64,000 nt of DNA from Hyphomicrobiales bacterium (GTDB lineage Bacteria > Pseudomonadota > Alphaproteobacteria > Rhizobiales > Rhizobiaceae), in NCBI GenBank assembly GCA_900467185.1, contig UBPA01000018.1, positions 82,603 through 146,602 on the forward strand, in the 5' to 3' direction. A program made the translations under genes and the position numbers. The notes beneath the pieces are model-generated. The model saw only the letters and a program-made list of their open reading frames with translations, made no database searches and was not told the DNA's origin. How positions within the stretch are numbered: the stretch's first letter is position 1; each line of letters opens with the position of its first letter. This document shows, in pieces, positions 34,361 to 43,859 of the stretch.

Positions 34361-35440
34361 CTATGCCCCGCTACGACGCAGCAGCCGATGGCGGGCGGCG
34401 GACAGGGCGGCGTCGATCATCTTGTCGGGGGCCGAGGGATCGTCGAAGGCGATCTCGACGTCGATGACGCGGACTTCGCGCGCGAGTTCGCCCGTGCGAT
34501 CCGCCTGATGGCCGACAGCGTGGCCAGCACCGTGCCCGGCGCCATGGGTGGCATCGAGGCGAACGCGGTCCTTGGCGGTCGTCACCAGAAGCAGGCCGGC
34601 AGCATCCGCATCGTCGAGCAAGGCTGCGATCTCGTCGGCCTCCAGATGATGGTGATCCGGGAAATTGCGCGTCGTCACGATCTCCGCGCCGGTTTCGCGC
34701 ACCGTCCGGTAGAATTTTTCAGGGTCCGCGATCCCGGCGAAGGCGAGCACGCGCCGGCCCTGCAGCGAACCGTCGTCCTCATGCACGATATCGGCGACGA
34801 AGACCGCCCGTCCGGCCCGCGCCGCGGTGCGGATGACGGGATCGGCCGCCGTCTCCCGGCCGATCTTCAGGAGGGCGGAGGCGTGGCGCAACTGGTGGCC
34901 GAGCGGCGCGCGCACGGGGCCGGCCGGCACGAGGCGGCCATTGCCGATGCCGCGGCGGCTGTCGATGACGAGCAGCGCATAGTCGAAGACGAGACGCGCG
35001 CTCTGGAAGCCGTCATCCATGATGATGAGATCGACCCCTTCCGCCACCAGCCGCTGCGCGCCCTCGACGCGCTTTCTCGATATGACCGTCGGGGCGGCGC
35101 GGGCCAGCAGCAGCGGCTCGTCGCCGACCTCCAGCGCCCGGTGATGGTGAGGATCGACCAGCGTGGTCACATCCAGCGACCCGCCATAGCCGCGGCTGAG
35201 AAAGCCGGGCTTCAGGCCGCGGGCGCGGGCGGCCCTGGCGATGGCGATCGCGGTCGGGGTCTTGCCGGCACCCCCGACGGTGAAGTTGCCGACGCAGAGG
35301 ACCGGAACGGGCGCGGCCCAGCGGCGGGCGCGATCCATCCGGCGGCCGGCGATCCGACCGTAGACCCAAGCGACGGGGGCAAGGGCCCGCGCAGCCCAGC
35401 CGGGCTTTTCCCACCAGAAGGGCGGCGCTTCCGATGCCAT
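34361..35440 (-). CDS. lpxK: Tetraacyldisaccharide 4'-kinase
   Basis: Inner-membrane-associated kinase that adds the 4'-phosphate to the lipid A precursor, 359 residues. The Walker A loop [18 protein letters not shown] is near residue 52, and GFLSRGYGG and IIMDDGFQ are conserved LpxK segments. Its start codon overlaps the stop of the upstream HAD phosphatase gene by one base, so the two are translationally coupled. With waaA just upstream it forms a lipid A/Kdo unit. Confidence 0.95.
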   Translation of the reverse strand: MASEAPPFWWEKPGWAARALAPVAWVYGRIAGRRMDRARRWAAPVPVLCVGNFTVGGAGKTPTAIAIARAARARGLKPGFLSRGYGGSLDVTTLVDPHHHRALEVGDEPLLLARAAPTVISRKRVEGAQRLVAEGVDLIIMDDGFQSARLVFDYALLVIDSRRGIGNGRLVPAGPVRAPLGHQLRHASALLKIGRETAADPVIRTAARAGRAVFVADIVHEDDGSLQGRRVLAFAGIADPEKFYRTVRETGAEIVTTRNFPDHHHLEADEIAALLDDADAAGLLLVTTAKDRVRLDATHGAGHGAGHAVGHQADRTGELAREVRVIDVEIAFDDPSAPDKMIDAALSAARHRLLRRSGA

Positions 35441-36210
35441 CAGGACGTCCCGTCCCGCGCCGCGTGGTCGTTGCCCCGTGCGGCCGGCGGGTGACGGTCG
35501 AGGAGCGCCAAAAGTTCGGTGATGTCGGCAAGGCAGTGGTCGCTGGCGGCAGCGAGCGACTGGCGCGAGCCTGTGCCGGTGAGCACCGCGACGGTGAGGC
35601 CGACGCCGGCATTGCGCCCCATGTGCATATCGTGATTGTTGTCGCCGACAACGACGACCTGATCCGGGATCAGACCCGTCGTCGCGCAGAAGCCATGGAC
35701 CATGCCGGGCTCAGGCTTCACGCCGTAGCCGCTGTCGTAGCCCGCGACATAGTCGAGGCATTCGGCAAAGCCGAAGCGCTCGGCCGTGCGGCGGATGGAG
35801 GCCTCGTTGTCGCTGGAGGCGACGCCGAGCTTGTAGCCGCGTGTCCGTAATGTCGTAAACAGAGCGGAGAGATCCGTCACCGGCACGGCATAGGCGGCCG
35901 AGCGGGAGAAGAGGTCGTCGAGGGCCTCCGTCAAAGCCTCGCGAGTCCAGGGCGCGCCGGCCTCCACCATGCCTTGCGCGATCTCCGCCGTGTTGCCGGC
36001 GGCAAGCAGGCTGTCGGCGGCCACGAAACCGGTCTCCGGATCCATGCCGCCGGCGCGCAGCAGCGTGGCGCCGAGGTCCGTATCGTCGCGCGAGGCGATG
36101 CGGGCGACCTCGTAATTCACAGGCACCCAGCTTTTGGCATAGTCGAGCAGCGTCCCGTCCTTGTCGAAGAGGATGCCGGCGATCGGTATCGGAAGCGGTG
36201 CCTTGCTCAT
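35440..36210 (-). CDS. HAD-family phosphatase (phosphoglycolate phosphatase-like)
   Basis: Haloacid dehalogenase-fold hydrolase of 256 residues. Motif I is [10 protein letters not shown] near residue 15, with both aspartates present; motif II lies around VASSDNEAS and motif III/IV around [10 protein letters not shown] and [16 protein letters not shown]. The alpha-helical cap between motifs I and II suggests a small phosphorylated substrate. It is coupled to lpxK and follows waaA, which makes a role linked to lipopolysaccharide sugar phosphates possible but unproven; a general phosphoglycolate phosphatase is equally possible. Confidence 0.85.
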   Translation of the reverse strand: MSKAPLPIPIAGILFDKDGTLLDYAKSWVPVNYEVARIASRDDTDLGATLLRAGGMDPETGFVAADSLLAAGNTAEIAQGMVEAGAPWTREALTEALDDLFSRSAAYAVPVTDLSALFTTLRTRGYKLGVASSDNEASIRRTAERFGFAECLDYVAGYDSGYGVKPEPGMVHGFCATTGLIPDQVVVVGDNNHDMHMGRNAGVGLTVAVLTGTGSRQSLAAASDHCLADITELLALLDRHPPAARGNDHAARDGTS

Positions 36211-36264
36211 CTCGACGGTCTCCCCGGAATTTGAAACGCGCCGGATGACGCCGGCCGGACCGCG

Positions 36265-37578
36265 CTAGACATCGTCGCGCGGCAACAGGCGGGCCTTCAC
36301 CGTCAGCGGGTTGATATAGGGCTCGAGCCCGCGGATCGTCGCCGAGAGGGCGCCGCGCATCTCGTGTACGGCCTCCTGCCCCGCCTCGATCATCTTGCGG
36401 CGCACCTCGTCGTTGGTCAGCAGGTAGTGCACGCCCTTGGCCAGCATCTCGGTGTCGCGCACGATCTTGGCGCTGCCGTTCTTGGCGAGCGTCTGATAGG
36501 TCTCGCGGAAATTCTGGACGTTGCCGCCCGACAGGATGGCGCAGCCGAGCATGGCCGGCTCGATCGGGTTCTGCCCGCCCTCCCCGAACAGCGACCGGCC
36601 GACGAAGGCGACATCGGTCAGGCGGAGATAGAGGCCCATTTCGCCGACGGTGTCGCCGAGCAGGATGTCGGTTTCCGGCGTCACCGGATCGTTGCGGGTG
36701 CGGCGGGCGACGGTCAGCCCCTTGGCGACCAGCATGGCCTCGATCGCATCGCAGCGCTCGGGGTGGCGGGGCACGATGATGGTCAGAAGCGCGTTGCGCT
36801 CTTTCAGGGCCAGGTGCACGGAGCCGGCGGCGGCCTCCTCCCCCTCGAAGGTGGAGATCGCCGCCCAGGTCTTGCGGGTCTCGATCTGCTGTCGGTATTG
36901 CCGGAGCACAGCGCTATCGACCGGCGGCGCGTCGGTATCGACCTTCAGATTGCCCGACACCATGACCGGCAGCGCACCGAGCGCGCTGAACCGTTCGGCA
37001 TCGGTCTCCGACTGCGCGATGACGAGCGCCAGGTTCTCGAAGATAGCGTCAGCCAGGTTCGGGCGTTTCTTCCAGCGGGCGAAGCTGCGGTCGGACAGGC
37101 GGCCATTGACGAGGATCTGCGGGATATGGCGCTTGCCGAGTTCCATGATGGTCATCGGCCAGATCTCGCTTTCGGCGATGATCGCAAGGTCCGGTTCCCA
37201 ATAGTCGAGGAAGCGGGAGACGGCCGGCTTGAAGTCGAGCGGCACATATTGGTGGATGGCGATATCGCCCAGCCGCTCGGCGACGACGCGCGCCGAGGTG
37301 GTGGTGCCGCTGGTGAGCACGACGGCGATGCCGCGGCGGTGGATTTCCTTGATCAGGGGAATGACGGACATTGTCTCGCCGACGCTGGCCGCATGAAACC
37401 AGACCAGCGGCCCCTGCGGGCGGGCCGCACTCGGAAAGCCGTAGCGTTCCTGCCGGCGGGCGCGATCTTCCTTGCCGCGCGCGGCGCGCAGGGCGAGGTA
37501 AGACCAGACGAGCGGATAGACCGCAGTTCCGACCCAGCGATAGCCGGAGAGCGCCGCGCGCGCGAAGACGCGCGTCAT
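36265..37578 (-). CDS. waaA: 3-deoxy-D-manno-octulosonic acid transferase
   Basis: Kdo transferase (KdtA/WaaA) of 437 residues that attaches Kdo to lipid IVA at the inner membrane. An N-terminal hydrophobic segment (VGTAVYPLVWSYLAL) anchors it, followed by the family motif GPLVWFHAASVGET, with the catalytic glutamate of the GT-B fold, and the C-terminal GRSLFGEGGQNPIEPA. Start is ATG 37578 (MTRVFARA). It lies in the minus-strand run with DUF4170, HAD and lpxK. Confidence 0.94.
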   Translation of the reverse strand: MTRVFARAALSGYRWVGTAVYPLVWSYLALRAARGKEDRARRQERYGFPSAARPQGPLVWFHAASVGETMSVIPLIKEIHRRGIAVVLTSGTTTSARVVAERLGDIAIHQYVPLDFKPAVSRFLDYWEPDLAIIAESEIWPMTIMELGKRHIPQILVNGRLSDRSFARWKKRPNLADAIFENLALVIAQSETDAERFSALGALPVMVSGNLKVDTDAPPVDSAVLRQYRQQIETRKTWAAISTFEGEEAAAGSVHLALKERNALLTIIVPRHPERCDAIEAMLVAKGLTVARRTRNDPVTPETDILLGDTVGEMGLYLRLTDVAFVGRSLFGEGGQNPIEPAMLGCAILSGGNVQNFRETYQTLAKNGSAKIVRDTEMLAKGVHYLLTNDEVRRKMIEAGQEAVHEMRGALSATIRGLEPYINPLTVKARLLPRDDV

Positions 37579-37669
37579 CTGGCGCACTCCGTGCACGCCC
37601 TGCCCGGCAGGACGCTGCGGGCGGGACGCGACGGCCCGGACACGCGCATGCCGCGTCCGCCCAATGTCA

Positions 37670-37897
37670 TCAGAGCTGGCCCGGATCGAGCAGGCGGTGC
37701 ATGTGGACGATGAAGTAGCGCATATGGGCGTTGTCGACCGTCGCCTGCGCCTTGCCGCGCCAGGCATGCAGCGCGCTTTCATAGTCCGGGAAGATGCCGA
37801 CCACATCCAGCTTGTCGAGATCGCGGAACTCGACGTCCTTGAGCGTCTTCAGCTCTCCCCCGAAGACCATGTGCAGCAGCTGCTTCTTTTCCGTCAT
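37670..37897 (-). CDS. DUF4170 domain protein
   Basis: Protein of 75 residues with the alphaproteobacterial DUF4170 pattern: LHMVFGGELKTLKDVEF near the start, VGIFPDYESALHAWRGKAQ in the middle and MRYFIVHMHRLLDP at the end. No signal peptide. It sits between the nucleotidase-like gene and waaA, a neighbourhood conserved in rhizobia. Function unknown; position suggests a link to lipid A assembly. Confidence 0.87.
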   Translation of the reverse strand: MTEKKQLLHMVFGGELKTLKDVEFRDLDKLDVVGIFPDYESALHAWRGKAQATVDNAHMRYFIVHMHRLLDPGQL

Positions 37898-37965
37898 TTT
37901 CGCCTCTTTTCGTCGTCTTATCGTGCTGTTTTCGACTGGTGATGTGCGGCATCCAGCCGGAAAGG

Positions 37966-38781
37966 TCAATGGCCGTGCAGGCCGGCTGACGCGTCCAGAA
38001 GGGCCGGCAGAGCCGGCAGCGCCGCTGCGCACAGAAGCTCGTGGCGCACGCTCGGACGGTTGTAGGTCAGGGGACGGCCGTCGAGACCGGTGAGCACGCC
38101 GCCCGCCTGCTGCAGGATCAGATCGGCGGCGGCGAGATCCCAGTCATGGGCGTTCTTCTTCACCACGGTCCCATCGATGGTGCCATCGGCGATCATCGCG
38201 ATGCGATAGGCGAGCGAGGGAACGTGGGAGACGCGCGCGACATCCTTGCCGTAGCCGGCTTTCAGCTTCGGCAAAAGGTCCTCGGCAATGGCGAACCGCA
38301 GCGGCTGGCCCGCCACCGCCCTGGCGACATGGATGGCGACGCCGTTGCGCCGGGCTTCCATGCCATCCCTTGCCTGATAGAGTTCGATGAGGGCCGGCGC
38401 ATAGAGCACGCCGGCGACCGGGCGGCCCTTGTGGACGACGGCGACGCTGACGCACCAGACATCCTTGCCGGCGATGAAACCGCGCGTGCCGTCGATCGGA
38501 TCGACCACGAACACAGTGTCGCAGCCGAGCCGCGCCTCGTCGTCATCCGTCTCCTCAGACAGCCAGCCGTAATTGGGACGGGCCGAAAGCAGGCGTTCCT
38601 TGAGGATGTCGTTTGCCGCGTAATCCGCCTCGCTGACCGGCGAGCGGTCCTCGTTCTTGTAGCGGACATCCGGGTTCTTGCGGAAATAGGTCAGAGCCTT
38701 TTCGCCGGCGGCCATCGCTGCCGTGGTGATCAGGTCCAGATCCCTGGTCCACTGATCCGGCGGGTGATGGTCGGCGCTCAT
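37966..38781 (-). CDS. Inositol monophosphatase-family protein, CysQ-like
   Basis: Protein of 271 residues in the Mg2+-dependent phosphatase family that includes inositol monophosphatase and the 3'(2'),5'-bisphosphate nucleotidase CysQ. The metal-binding motifs are present: SEETDDD (E near residue 75), DPIDGTRGFIAG near 94, and HDWDLAAADLIL near 212. GTRGFI is the CysQ-like variant, hence my preference for nucleotidase. Start is ATG 38781. First gene of the run leading to waaA and lpxK. Confidence 0.87.
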   Translation of the reverse strand: MSADHHPPDQWTRDLDLITTAAMAAGEKALTYFRKNPDVRYKNEDRSPVSEADYAANDILKERLLSARPNYGWLSEETDDDEARLGCDTVFVVDPIDGTRGFIAGKDVWCVSVAVVHKGRPVAGVLYAPALIELYQARDGMEARRNGVAIHVARAVAGQPLRFAIAEDLLPKLKAGYGKDVARVSHVPSLAYRIAMIADGTIDGTVVKKNAHDWDLAAADLILQQAGGVLTGLDGRPLTYNRPSVRHELLCAAALPALPALLDASAGLHGH

Positions 38782-38928
38782 GGGCTTCCTTTCCGTATGG
38801 TCGTGCAAGCCTGTCCGGCACGCGTCGTGCGACGTCCGCGTCAGACAGGCGAAGTGCGGCCAAAACATGGTGGCCGCTCCGTCATCCCAGCCTTTCGGTT
38901 TTCGCCGGCGGCTGCGGTCGGGCAGGCC

Positions 38929-40275
38929 TCATTTTCCGGCGAGCGTCATGCCTTCCACGGCGATCGTCGGCGCGGCGACCGAGTAGCTGCGGTCGATGTC
39001 GTTCGCGAGCGTCAGAGCCATGAACATCTGCTTGAGGTTGGAGGCGATGGTGACCTCGGAAACGGGAAACGCGATCTCGCCGTTCTCGATCCAGTAGCCG
39101 GACGCCCCGCGCGAATATTCGCCCGTCAGCATGTTGACGCCATGGCCGATCAGCTCGGTGACGTAGAAGCCGGTGCCGACGCTGCGGATCAGATCCTCGC
39201 GCGAGATGTCGCCCGGCTCCAGCGCGAAGTTGGTGGAAGACGGATTGACCGCCGTGCCGCTGCGCGCGCCGCGACCGTTGGTCTCAAGCCCCAGTTCCCG
39301 CGCCGTGGCGGTGGACAGGAACCAGTTCCGCAAGATCCCGTCCTCGATCATGGTCATCTTCCGCCCGGTCACGCCTTCGCCGTCGAAGGGCCGCGAGCCG
39401 GAGCCGCGCACGATCAGGGGATCGTCCGTCAGGTTGATGCCGGGCTTGAGGATGCGCTCGCCCATCTTGTCCTTGAGGAACGTCGTCTTGCGGGCGACGG
39501 AGGCGCCGTTGATGGCGCCGGCGATGTGGCCGGCAAAGCCGCGGGAGACGCGCGGATCGAAGACGACGGTGACGTTCTTCTGCGTGTCCACCTGCCGCGG
39601 ATTGACGCGGGCGGCGGCGCGCTCGCCGGCATGGCGGCCGATATCGGCGGCGCCGCGCAGGTCGGACAGGAAGAGCGCGCTGTCGAAGTCATAGTCGCGC
39701 TCCATCTTCGTGCCCTCGCCGGCGATGGCGCTGACGGAAAGGCTGAAGCGGGTGCCCATATAGGCGCCGGAAAAGCCGTTGGAGGTGACGAGCACGAGGC
39801 CGCCCATGCCGGTGGAACCGCCGGCGCCGCTGGTCTTGGTGACGCCGGGCACGGCAAGGGCTGCCGCCTCGGCCTCGAGCGCGCGTTCGGTCAGCTCTTC
39901 CGTCGAAATCTCGCTGGCGTCGAAGAGGTCGAGATCGGGAACATCGCGGGCGATGCGGGTGTCGTCGGCGAGCGTCGCATACGGATCTTCCGGTGAGGCC
40001 TTGGCCATGGCGACGGCGCGCTCGGCCAGCACCTTCAGGTCGAAGCCCGGATTGGCGGAAACGCTGGCAACGCGGCGGCCGACGAAGACGCGGAGCGAGA
40101 AGTCGTCGCTCTCGGAACTGTCGGTCGCCTCCACCTTGCCGAGGCGGACGGAGACGGAGCGCGACCGGCCCCGAAGCACGACGGCGTCGGCCTGATCGGC
40201 TCCCGCCTTTCTCGCAAGGTCCACGAGCTCTGCGGCCCGCGTTTCGAGTGCGGCGGAATCAATCGTCTGGGGCAT
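38929..40275 (-). CDS. pmbA: TldD/PmbA-family metalloprotease subunit
   Basis: Protein of 448 residues of the TldD/TldE family. The pattern GTGFYVTELIGHGVNMLTGEYS near residue 375 and the absence of the HExxxH zinc motif of TldD identify it as the PmbA/TldE partner. Together with TldD, encoded elsewhere, it degrades unfolded peptides and processes some modified peptides. It is divergent from the antiporter gene across a palindromic repeat. Confidence 0.92.
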   Translation of the reverse strand: MPQTIDSAALETRAAELVDLARKAGADQADAVVLRGRSRSVSVRLGKVEATDSSESDDFSLRVFVGRRVASVSANPGFDLKVLAERAVAMAKASPEDPYATLADDTRIARDVPDLDLFDASEISTEELTERALEAEAAALAVPGVTKTSGAGGSTGMGGLVLVTSNGFSGAYMGTRFSLSVSAIAGEGTKMERDYDFDSALFLSDLRGAADIGRHAGERAAARVNPRQVDTQKNVTVVFDPRVSRGFAGHIAGAINGASVARKTTFLKDKMGERILKPGINLTDDPLIVRGSGSRPFDGEGVTGRKMTMIEDGILRNWFLSTATARELGLETNGRGARSGTAVNPSSTNFALEPGDISREDLIRSVGTGFYVTELIGHGVNMLTGEYSRGASGYWIENGEIAFPVSEVTIASNLKQMFMALTLANDIDRSYSVAAPTIAVEGMTLAGK

Positions 40276-40411
40276 GAATGAGCCTTTCCTTCCCGTCCCA
40301 TTTATTGTGCACTGGGCCGGGCATCAAGGGCGTGGCACGATTCTCCCGGAACGCGCGCCTTATTTCCGTCTTGCCACCCGGTGAGAAGGCCTTTTCGCAG
40401 GAGAGGTGGGG

Positions 40412-40525
40412 CCCGGAGCGTTTAAAGCGTGCCGCGATCTTCCAGATGCGCTGCGCACGCTTTAAGTTTTTGTTTTTCTGCATATCGTCATGGCGAAACC
40501 GCTCAGCATTCTTGCGCGACATGGA
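40412..40525. repeat. Rhizobial-type palindromic repeat with two hairpins
   Basis: The first hairpin pairs TTAAAGCGTGC (40422-40432) with GCACGCTTTAA (40455-40465), followed by a T-rich run. The second, imperfect, lies between CATATCGTC near 40480 and GCGCGACATG near 40515. I recognise the layout, with CGCGATCTTCCAGAT in the loop, as an intergenic repeat found in many copies in Rhizobium and Agrobacterium genomes; only one copy is in this window. It occupies the space between pmbA and the antiporter gene. Confidence 0.65.
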
Positions 40526-40561
40526 TTTGCACCAAACGGCCACGCCACAGGAAACGTCACG

Positions 40562-42394
40562 ATGTCGACAACGCCCGTCATGACCTCCCAGGCGCTTCTG
40601 CTGCTCGGCGGCGCCGTGGTGGCGGCCCCCATCTTCAAGAAGCTCGGGCTCGGCACCGTGCTCGGCTATCTCGCTGCCGGCGTCATCATCGGCCCGGTGT
40701 TTCACCAGATCACGGATGGAGAGGCGATCCTCGGTTTTGCCGAGCTCGGCGTCGTCTTCCTCCTGTTCGTGATCGGGCTGGAGCTGAAGCTGTCGCGGCT
40801 CTGGGCCATGCGGCGGGATATCTTCGGGCTGGGCTCCGCGCAGGTGCTCGTCACCGGCGGGCTGCTATCGGCCATCGTCTACGAACTCGGCCTGCTCGAC
40901 GCGGCCGGCAGCCTCATCACCGGCTTCGGCCTTGCCCTGTCCTCCACCGCCTTCGCGCTGCAGATCCTCGACGAGAAGGGCGACACGAACACGCGCTACG
41001 GCCAGCGCGCCTTTTCGATCCTCCTGCTGCAGGATCTCGCCATCGTGCCGCTGCTGGCGTTGATCCCGCTGATCGCGCTGCAGGCGCCGGAGGACACGAC
41101 GCCGCCGATCGAGGATTTCTCGGTCGCCGTGGGCGCGATCCTCGTGATGGTGCTGGCCGGGCGGTATCTCATCAATCCGCTGTTCCGGATTCTCGCGCGC
41201 ACCGGTGCGCGCGAGATCATGATCGCCGCCGCGCTGCTGATCGTGCTGGGCGCCGCCACGCTGATGCAGCTGGCGCAGCTGTCCATGGCCATGGGCGCGT
41301 TTCTGGCCGGCGTGCTGTTGGCGGAATCGAGCTATCGGCATGAGCTGGAAGCCGACATCGAGCCGTTTCGCGGCCTGCTGCTGGCGCTGTTCTTCATGGC
41401 CGTCGGGCTGTCGCTGCAGATCGACGTGATCTTTTCCCACTGGCTGACGGTGCTTTTCGCCGTCCCCCTGCTGGTCGCGACCAAAGCGGTGACGCTCTAT
41501 GCCGTCTGCCGGCTGTTCGGCTCGGCCCACAACGAGGCGGTGCGCATCGCGCTTCTGCTGCCGCAGGGCGGCGAGTTCGGTTTCGTGCTCTTCAGCGCGG
41601 CGGCGGCGGCCGGCGTGTTTCCGGACGCGACCGGATCGCTGCTCGTCGTCATCGTGACCCTCTCCATGGCGCTGACGCCGGCCGCCTCCGCGCTCTCGCG
41701 CAGGCTGACGCGGGACGAGACGGAGGAGACCGAGGACGACATGGAGGAGGATTTCGAGGGGGCGGGCGCCGACGTGCTGATGATCGGCTTTTCGCGCTTC
41801 GGGCAGATCGCCGCGCAGATTCTGCTGGCGGGCGGGCGCGACGTCACCATCATCGACCACTCCGCCGCGCGCGTGGAACAGGCGGCGACCTTCGGCTTCC
41901 GCATCTATTTCGGCGATGGCACACGGCTCGACGTGCTGCGCGCCGCCGGCATCGAGCGGGCGAAGATCGTGGCGATCTGCACGCACCGGAAGGAGACCAC
42001 CGACCGGATCGTCGATCTCGTCCAGTCGGAGTTTCCCAATGCCCGCATCTTCGCACGCTCCTACGACCGCCAGCACACGCTACAGCTGCGGGCGCGCGGC
42101 GTGGACTACGAGCTGCGGGAAACGCTGGAATCCGGCCTTCTCTTCGGCCAGCGCACGCTGGAGGGACTTGGCGTCGATGACGCGCAGGCGATCGCGATCG
42201 CCACCGACATCCGCCGGCGCGACGAGGCGCGGCTGGAGGTGCAGGCCGTGGACGGGCTGGCCGCCGGCCGCGACATGCTGCACTTCCGGCCCGTGAAGCC
42301 CGAGCCGCTGATGAAACCGAAACGGGAGCCGGTGGCGCCGCTGGGGCCGGACGAGGAAATCGCCGAGGCCGAGCGGACGCAGGTGGCGAAGTAG
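40562..42394 (+). CDS. Kef-type cation:proton antiporter with TrkA-N domain
   Basis: CPA2-family monovalent cation/proton antiporter of 610 residues. About twelve membrane helices span residues 10-385, with LLLLGGAVVAAPIFKKLGLG at the start and LLLPQGGEFGFVLF near residue 345. A TrkA-N/RCK nucleotide-binding domain follows near 415-535 (VLMIGFSRFGQIAAQILLAGG). It resembles KefB/KefC, the glutathione-gated K+ efflux systems. I start at ATG 40562; the in-frame extension to 40490 is repeat sequence. No KefF/KefG ancillary gene is adjacent. Confidence 0.92.
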   Translation: MSTTPVMTSQALLLLGGAVVAAPIFKKLGLGTVLGYLAAGVIIGPVFHQITDGEAILGFAELGVVFLLFVIGLELKLSRLWAMRRDIFGLGSAQVLVTGGLLSAIVYELGLLDAAGSLITGFGLALSSTAFALQILDEKGDTNTRYGQRAFSILLLQDLAIVPLLALIPLIALQAPEDTTPPIEDFSVAVGAILVMVLAGRYLINPLFRILARTGAREIMIAAALLIVLGAATLMQLAQLSMAMGAFLAGVLLAESSYRHELEADIEPFRGLLLALFFMAVGLSLQIDVIFSHWLTVLFAVPLLVATKAVTLYAVCRLFGSAHNEAVRIALLLPQGGEFGFVLFSAAAAAGVFPDATGSLLVVIVTLSMALTPAASALSRRLTRDETEETEDDMEEDFEGAGADVLMIGFSRFGQIAAQILLAGGRDVTIIDHSAARVEQAATFGFRIYFGDGTRLDVLRAAGIERAKIVAICTHRKETTDRIVDLVQSEFPNARIFARSYDRQHTLQLRARGVDYELRETLESGLLFGQRTLEGLGVDDAQAIAIATDIRRRDEARLEVQAVDGLAAGRDMLHFRPVKPEPLMKPKREPVAPLGPDEEIAEAERTQVAK

Positions 42395-42413
42395 AGGCGG
42401 CGAGCTCCGCCTC
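42394..42413. terminator. Possible shared hairpin between convergent genes
   Basis: GAGGCGG (42394-42400) pairs with CCGCCTC (42407-42413) between the antiporter gene and the convergent patatin-like gene. There is no T-run on either side, so termination is only a possibility. Confidence 0.35.
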
Positions 42414-42415
42414 GG

Positions 42416-43282
42416 CTACCGCGAGAGAAGCTTGTCGAGCGCGGCCTTGACCTCGTCCTTCACGCCTGCGCTGACCGTCAGCACCTCGTGGGCGCGCAGG
42501 AAATCCATGACGCGGAAGCGGCCGACATCCGGGCGCACCAGAAGATCCGGCGCATGGGCCTTCGTCTTCATCGCCGTGATCGTCTGCATCATCAGCTGGC
42601 TTGCGCCGAACATCGCATCCATCCGCGTCGGCAGGGTCGTGCCGTCCCCTTCCGGGCCGCCGACGACATCGACGGCAAGGACGATATCGGCGAGACCCTC
42701 GAGATGATCGAAGGGAACCGGATTGACGAAGCCGCCGTCGATCATGACCCGCCCACCGAGCCGCACCGGCTGGAACATGCCCGGAATCGCGGCGGAGGCG
42801 GCGATGGCGGCCCGCAGGTCGCCCGTCTCCAGCACCGTTTCGCACTGCGCGTAATAGTCGGTGGCGATGACTTTCAGAGGTATGGACAGCGCTTCGAACG
42901 TGTCCGGAACAGCCTCCGGCAGGAAGGCGGAAAGCACGCGCTCAAGATTGAACGGGCCAAAGCGCAGGCTGCCGCCGATGGCCTGCAGGGTCGAAGGACG
43001 CAGCCGCCAGAGGCGGTTGGCGATCTCCTTGCGCCGGCCGACGGTGGACAGCGTGAAGTCGCGGATATCGACGCCGCGCATGCCCGCCGCCATGCCCGCC
43101 CCCATGATGGCGCCGATGGAGGTTCCCGCGATCACGCGCGGGCGGATGCCGAGCTCGTCGAGCGCTTCGATGACGTGGATATGGGCGAGACCCCGGGCGC
43201 CGCCACCGCCAAGCGCCAGAGCGACCGACGGGGCGACCGGTGGGCCGCTCGATGCTGTGCTGACGGACGGCAGCTCCGACAT
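42416..43282 (-). CDS. Patatin-like phospholipase family protein
   Basis: Protein of 288 residues with the complete patatin signature: the oxyanion loop ALGGGGARGLAH near residue 22, the nucleophile elbow GTSIG near 53, and DGGFVNPVP with the catalytic aspartate near 182. Such proteins are serine lipid acyl hydrolases, in this size class close to the RssA-type. No signal peptide is seen, so it is probably cytosolic. It lies seven bases after rsmD on the same strand. Confidence 0.92.
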   Translation of the reverse strand: MSELPSVSTASSGPPVAPSVALALGGGGARGLAHIHVIEALDELGIRPRVIAGTSIGAIMGAGMAAGMRGVDIRDFTLSTVGRRKEIANRLWRLRPSTLQAIGGSLRFGPFNLERVLSAFLPEAVPDTFEALSIPLKVIATDYYAQCETVLETGDLRAAIAASAAIPGMFQPVRLGGRVMIDGGFVNPVPFDHLEGLADIVLAVDVVGGPEGDGTTLPTRMDAMFGASQLMMQTITAMKTKAHAPDLLVRPDVGRFRVMDFLRAHEVLTVSAGVKDEVKAALDKLLSR

Positions 43283-43289
43283 GCCGAGG

Positions 43290-43853
43290 TCAGCCGCGCT
43301 TGCGGAAGCGATAGAAATGCATGCGGGTGTCGCCGAACTGGCGGATGTCGAGCGTCTCGAAATCGGGGCCGACCATCGGCGTCACATCGGCGCGTTCCTC
43401 GAGGATCACGAGCGCATCGGGCAGGATCCAGCCGCCGGCCGAGGCCGCCGCCAGTGCCCGCTCGCCGAGACCCTTGCCATAGGGCGGATCGGCAAAGACG
43501 AGGTGGAAGGGCTCGACGGTGCCGACGGTGCCGAGATCGGTCGCATCGCGCCGGTAGATCTTGGCACGGCCGGTGAGGCCGAGCGTCTCGATATTGGTGC
43601 GCAGCAGGCCCCGGCCCTCCGCGCTGTTTTCCACGAACAGCGCCTGCCGGCAGCCGCGCGACAGGGCTTCGAGCCCGACCGCGCCGGTTCCGGCGAAAAG
43701 ATCGAGAATGCGGGTGTCCTCCAGCCGGTCGGGATAGGCGTGGCTGAGAATGTTGAACAGGCTTTCGCGCGTCCTGTCGGATGTCGGCCGGATATCGGCC
43801 GTTGCCGGGCTCGCGAGAGCCCGGCCGCGAAAGTCTCCGCCGACGATGCGCAC
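43290..43853 (-). CDS. rsmD: 16S rRNA (guanine-966-N2)-methyltransferase
   Basis: Methylates G966 of 16S rRNA in the small ribosomal subunit. Of 187 residues, DLFAGTGAVGLEALSRG near residue 50 is the S-adenosylmethionine-binding motif and FADPPYGKG near 122 the catalytic DPPY. The N-terminal MRIVGGDFRGR and PTSDRTRESLFNIL are typical of RsmD. It lies six bases after the pseudouridine synthase gene, so the two rRNA-modifying enzymes are likely cotranscribed. Confidence 0.95.
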   Translation of the reverse strand: MRIVGGDFRGRALASPATADIRPTSDRTRESLFNILSHAYPDRLEDTRILDLFAGTGAVGLEALSRGCRQALFVENSAEGRGLLRTNIETLGLTGRAKIYRRDATDLGTVGTVEPFHLVFADPPYGKGLGERALAAASAGGWILPDALVILEERADVTPMVGPDFETLDIRQFGDTRMHFYRFRKRG

Positions 43854-43859
43854 CGGCGA

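Noticed and set aside
40490..40561. N-terminal extension of the Kef-type antiporter
   Set aside because: The extra codons fall largely in a palindromic repeat; family similarity and the first membrane helix begin after ATG 40562.
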